From the NCBI GenBank assembly GCA_017882655.1, contig JADGPB010000085.1, positions 1 to 8,390 on the forward strand: a stretch of DNA of 8,390 nucleotides. The letters are read 5' to 3'. The DNA comes from Propionibacteriales bacterium. Lineage in GTDB: Bacteria > Actinomycetota > Actinomycetes > Propionibacteriales > Propionibacteriaceae. Both the position numbers and the translations under genes were made by a program. Shown in pieces: positions 6,683-8,390 of the stretch (within the stretch, counting starts at the first letter, position 1; every line of letters begins with the position of its first letter). The notes beneath the pieces are model-generated. The model did not search any database and was not told the DNA's origin. It saw only the letters and a list, made by a program, of their open reading frames with translations.

Positions 6683-8077
6683 TCATCGCAGCCCCGCGAT
6701 GGTGTCCGGCAGCATGCGGGCGAGGTCCTGGGGAGGGTACGGACCGGGGTGGGCAGCGGCGGTCATGGCCTGGATCGAGGCGCCGCAGACGGCGGCATCG
6801 ATCGGCGGAAGGCCGGCCGCGAGCAACGTCGCACAGATCCCCGCGAGCACATCGCCGGAGCCCGCCTGCGCTGTCCATGCCGGACCGGGAACCGCCACGT
6901 GTACGCGGTCGTCGCTGGGCCCCGACACGTACTGGGTCGCACCCTTCAGCAGCACCGTCGTGCCATATCGCTTCACCGCGGACCGTACGGCTGCGATCGG
7001 GTCCGCCGTCACCGCCGACCGTTCCAGCTCGAGCAGCCTCGCCAGCTCGCCGGCATGAGGCGTCATCAGCACGTCGCCGCGCTTCACCCCGGTCGGCATC
7101 TGGGACAACCCGTCGGCGTCCACCACGATCGGGAGCCCGGTCTCCAGCAGCTCGGCCACCCGACCCTCGTGGTGACTCCCCCACCCCGATCCAGCCAGCC
7201 ACGCCTGGACGCGCCCGTCGGCGCGCACCACGTTCGGCAGGATCCGCGCGACCGCCTCGAACACGGCCGCTGCACCGAGGCTGCGCACCATGCCGGCCCC
7301 CGCGTACACAGCCCCAAGCGTCGAGAGGACGCCCGCGCCCGGGTAGTCCGGCGACCCGGTATCCACTCCCACCACGCCCCGCGCGTACTTGTCGCTGGTC
7401 GCGTCCGGGTACGGCCAAGCCGCCGCCACGTCCGCCCGCTCCCACGCCACCACGCCAGCCGCAGCCGGATCCAGTCCGATGTCGATGAGCGTCACCTCAC
7501 CGCACCTCGACCGCGCGGGCTCCAGGAACTGGCACCGTTTGTACGTGCCGAAGCTGACCGTACGGGCCGCAGCGAAAGCATCCGCCGCCACGACGCACGA
7601 ATCGGCCTCCAGGCCCGACGGCATGTCGACCGCGACGACCCGCGCCGCGGACTCCCGGCATGCCGACGCCACCGCAGCTACCGCCTCAGGCAGACCGGCC
7701 CGCGCCCCGACCCCGTACACGCCATCGACGACAATCCCCACGGAGCCGAGCAAACCCCGAGCACCCACGCGGTCGACCTCGCGACCACCGGCATCCACGT
7801 ACGCCTCCCAGCCGCCCATGTGGCACGAGTCCGACGCCCGCCAGGCCATGACGGACACGCCGTCCGCAGCGAGCATCGCCCCCGCGTACAGCGCATCTCC
7901 CCCGTTGTTCCCCGGCCCGACAAGCAGCAACGCACTCGACGGCCGCCCGGACAGCTCCTCGCGAAGCACCTGCGCCAGCCCCTGCGCCGCGCGGAGCATC
8001 AGCTCACCCTCGGGCAGCCCAGCCATCGCCGCGGCATCCGCAGCCCGTACCTGATCCGCCGTGTGGATCGGCAACAT
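6683..8077 (-). CDS. nnr: Bifunctional NAD(P)H-hydrate epimerase / ADP-dependent NAD(P)H-hydrate dehydratase
   Basis: This 464-residue cytosolic enzyme repairs hydrated NADH and NADPH: the N-terminal YjeF_N domain interconverts the R and S hydrates (EC 5.1.99.6) and the C-terminal ribokinase-like domain dehydrates the S form with ADP (EC 4.2.1.136). Epimerase motifs are GPGNNGGDAL (54-63), VVDGVYGVGA (116-125), AVDMPSGLEAD (149-159) and TVSFGTYK (173-180). Dehydratase motifs are GSPDYPGAGVLS (241-252), VVDADGLSQMP (318-328), LMTPHAGELARLL (337-349), LLKGATQYV (376-384) and AGSGDVLAG (405-413, with the conserved Asp409). Length is typical of actinobacterial members. The ATG at 8077 shares one base with the acpS stop (TGATG), with GAGG (8085-8088) seven bases upstream, which points to coupled translation. 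The longer upstream frame runs through acpS in another frame and is not the true start. The gene ends convergently with mgtA, 64 bases away. Confidence 0.95.
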   Translation of the reverse strand: MLPIHTADQVRAADAAAMAGLPEGELMLRAAQGLAQVLREELSGRPSSALLLVGPGNNGGDALYAGAMLAADGVSVMAWRASDSCHMGGWEAYVDAGGREVDRVGARGLLGSVGIVVDGVYGVGARAGLPEAVAAVASACRESAARVVAVDMPSGLEADSCVVAADAFAAARTVSFGTYKRCQFLEPARSRCGEVTLIDIGLDPAAAGVVAWERADVAAAWPYPDATSDKYARGVVGVDTGSPDYPGAGVLSTLGAVYAGAGMVRSLGAAAVFEAVARILPNVVRADGRVQAWLAGSGWGSHHEGRVAELLETGLPIVVDADGLSQMPTGVKRGDVLMTPHAGELARLLELERSAVTADPIAAVRSAVKRYGTTVLLKGATQYVSGPSDDRVHVAVPGPAWTAQAGSGDVLAGICATLLAAGLPPIDAAVCGASIQAMTAAAHPGPYPPQDLARMLPDTIAGLR

Positions 8078-8390
8078 CAGAGCGCCTCGCAGATCACGAA
8101 CGCGGACGCGATGCCGCTGTCGTGGGTGATGGAGAGGTGTACGTGGGTGACGCCGAGCTCTGCGGCCCGCGCGGCGACGGTCCCGCTGAGCCGGAACGAC
8201 GGGCGCCCGAGCTCGTCGACGACGACCTCCGCATCCTGCCAGCCGAGACCTCCGGGCGCGCCGAGCGCCTTGGCCAAAGCCTCCTTCGCGGCGAACCGAC
8301 CCGCCTGCGACGTGTGGTTCAGACCCGCCTCGGAAGGAGTCAACAGTCGATCGACGGCCCCGGGCCGACGCGCGACCATCTCGCGCCACC
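8077..8390 (-). CDS. acpS: Holo-[acyl-carrier-protein] synthase, 5' end outside window
   Basis: AcpS moves the 4'-phosphopantetheine arm from coenzyme A to the serine of acyl carrier protein (EC 2.7.8.7), activating it for fatty acid synthesis in the cytosol. The window shows 104 complete codons, beginning WREMVARRPGAVDRLLTPSE and including the core motif RFAAKEALAKALG with the metal-binding Glu, then VVVDELGRPSFRLSG and the C-terminal HVHLSITHDSGIASAFVICE. The N-terminal strand with the conserved Asp (GID motif) should lie just beyond base 8390; family proteins are about 120-130 residues, so some 20 are missing. The internal ATG at 8379 is not the likely start because conserved-looking sequence continues upstream of it. 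Its stop overlaps the nnr start by one base; an acpS-nnr pair is common in actinobacteria such as Streptomyces. Confidence 0.93.
   Translation of the reverse strand, partial: WREMVARRPGAVDRLLTPSEAGLNHTSQAGRFAAKEALAKALGAPGGLGWQDAEVVVDELGRPSFRLSGTVAARAAELGVTHVHLSITHDSGIASAFVICEAL

Noticed and set aside
8078..8389. Longer start for nnr from a GTG at 8389
   Set aside because: That extension runs through acpS in a different frame and lacks YjeF_N-like sequence; the ATG at 8077 begins with the usual epimerase N-terminus and overlaps the acpS stop in the normal coupled way.

Overview
The window reads as chromosomal DNA of a high-GC actinobacterium. Most genes are near 70% GC by hand-counted rows, NNG/NNC codons dominate, the proteins resemble actinobacterial families, and a GT4 mannosyltransferase of the MgtA/PimB' kind used for actinobacterial lipoglycans is present. 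I cannot name the species.

Layout. 1-3573 (minus) is most of a large single-chain PurL (purine biosynthesis); its C-terminal end lies beyond base 1. 3574-3750 is a spacer with a strong hairpin (3643-3672) and a candidate purL promoter. 3751-4962 (minus) is a membrane mannosyltransferase-like protein of the GT87 family, lower in GC (about 58-60%) than its surroundings. Directly upstream are two small, unrecognised ORFs on the same strand: 45 codons at 4959-5096, whose stop overlaps the GT87 start as ATGA, and 57 codons at 5059-5232. 5233-5485 is the divergent intergenic region with short repeats and a candidate leaderless promoter for the next gene. 5486-6618 (plus) is mgtA, intact in every recognisable motif but broken by a one-base deletion near 6016/6017. 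6683-8077 (minus) is nnr, the NAD(P)H-hydrate repair enzyme. 8077-8390 (minus) is the 3' part of acpS, overlapping nnr by one base; its start is beyond the window.

How they fit together. purL, nnr and acpS are housekeeping genes (purine synthesis, nicotinamide-nucleotide repair, acyl-carrier-protein activation). The GT87 gene and mgtA are divergently arranged and are both predicted to transfer mannose, the first from a polyprenyl-phosphate donor outside the membrane and the second from GDP-mannose inside. They plausibly serve the same lipoglycan or glycolipid pathway; that link is inference from adjacency.

I found no convincing new multi-gene system. The points most worth checking are the mgtA frameshift, the lower-GC GT87 module with its two tiny ORFs, the large-type PurL in an actinobacterium, and a codon-context bias in which every GTA valine codon I could find in the window's recognised genes is followed by C.
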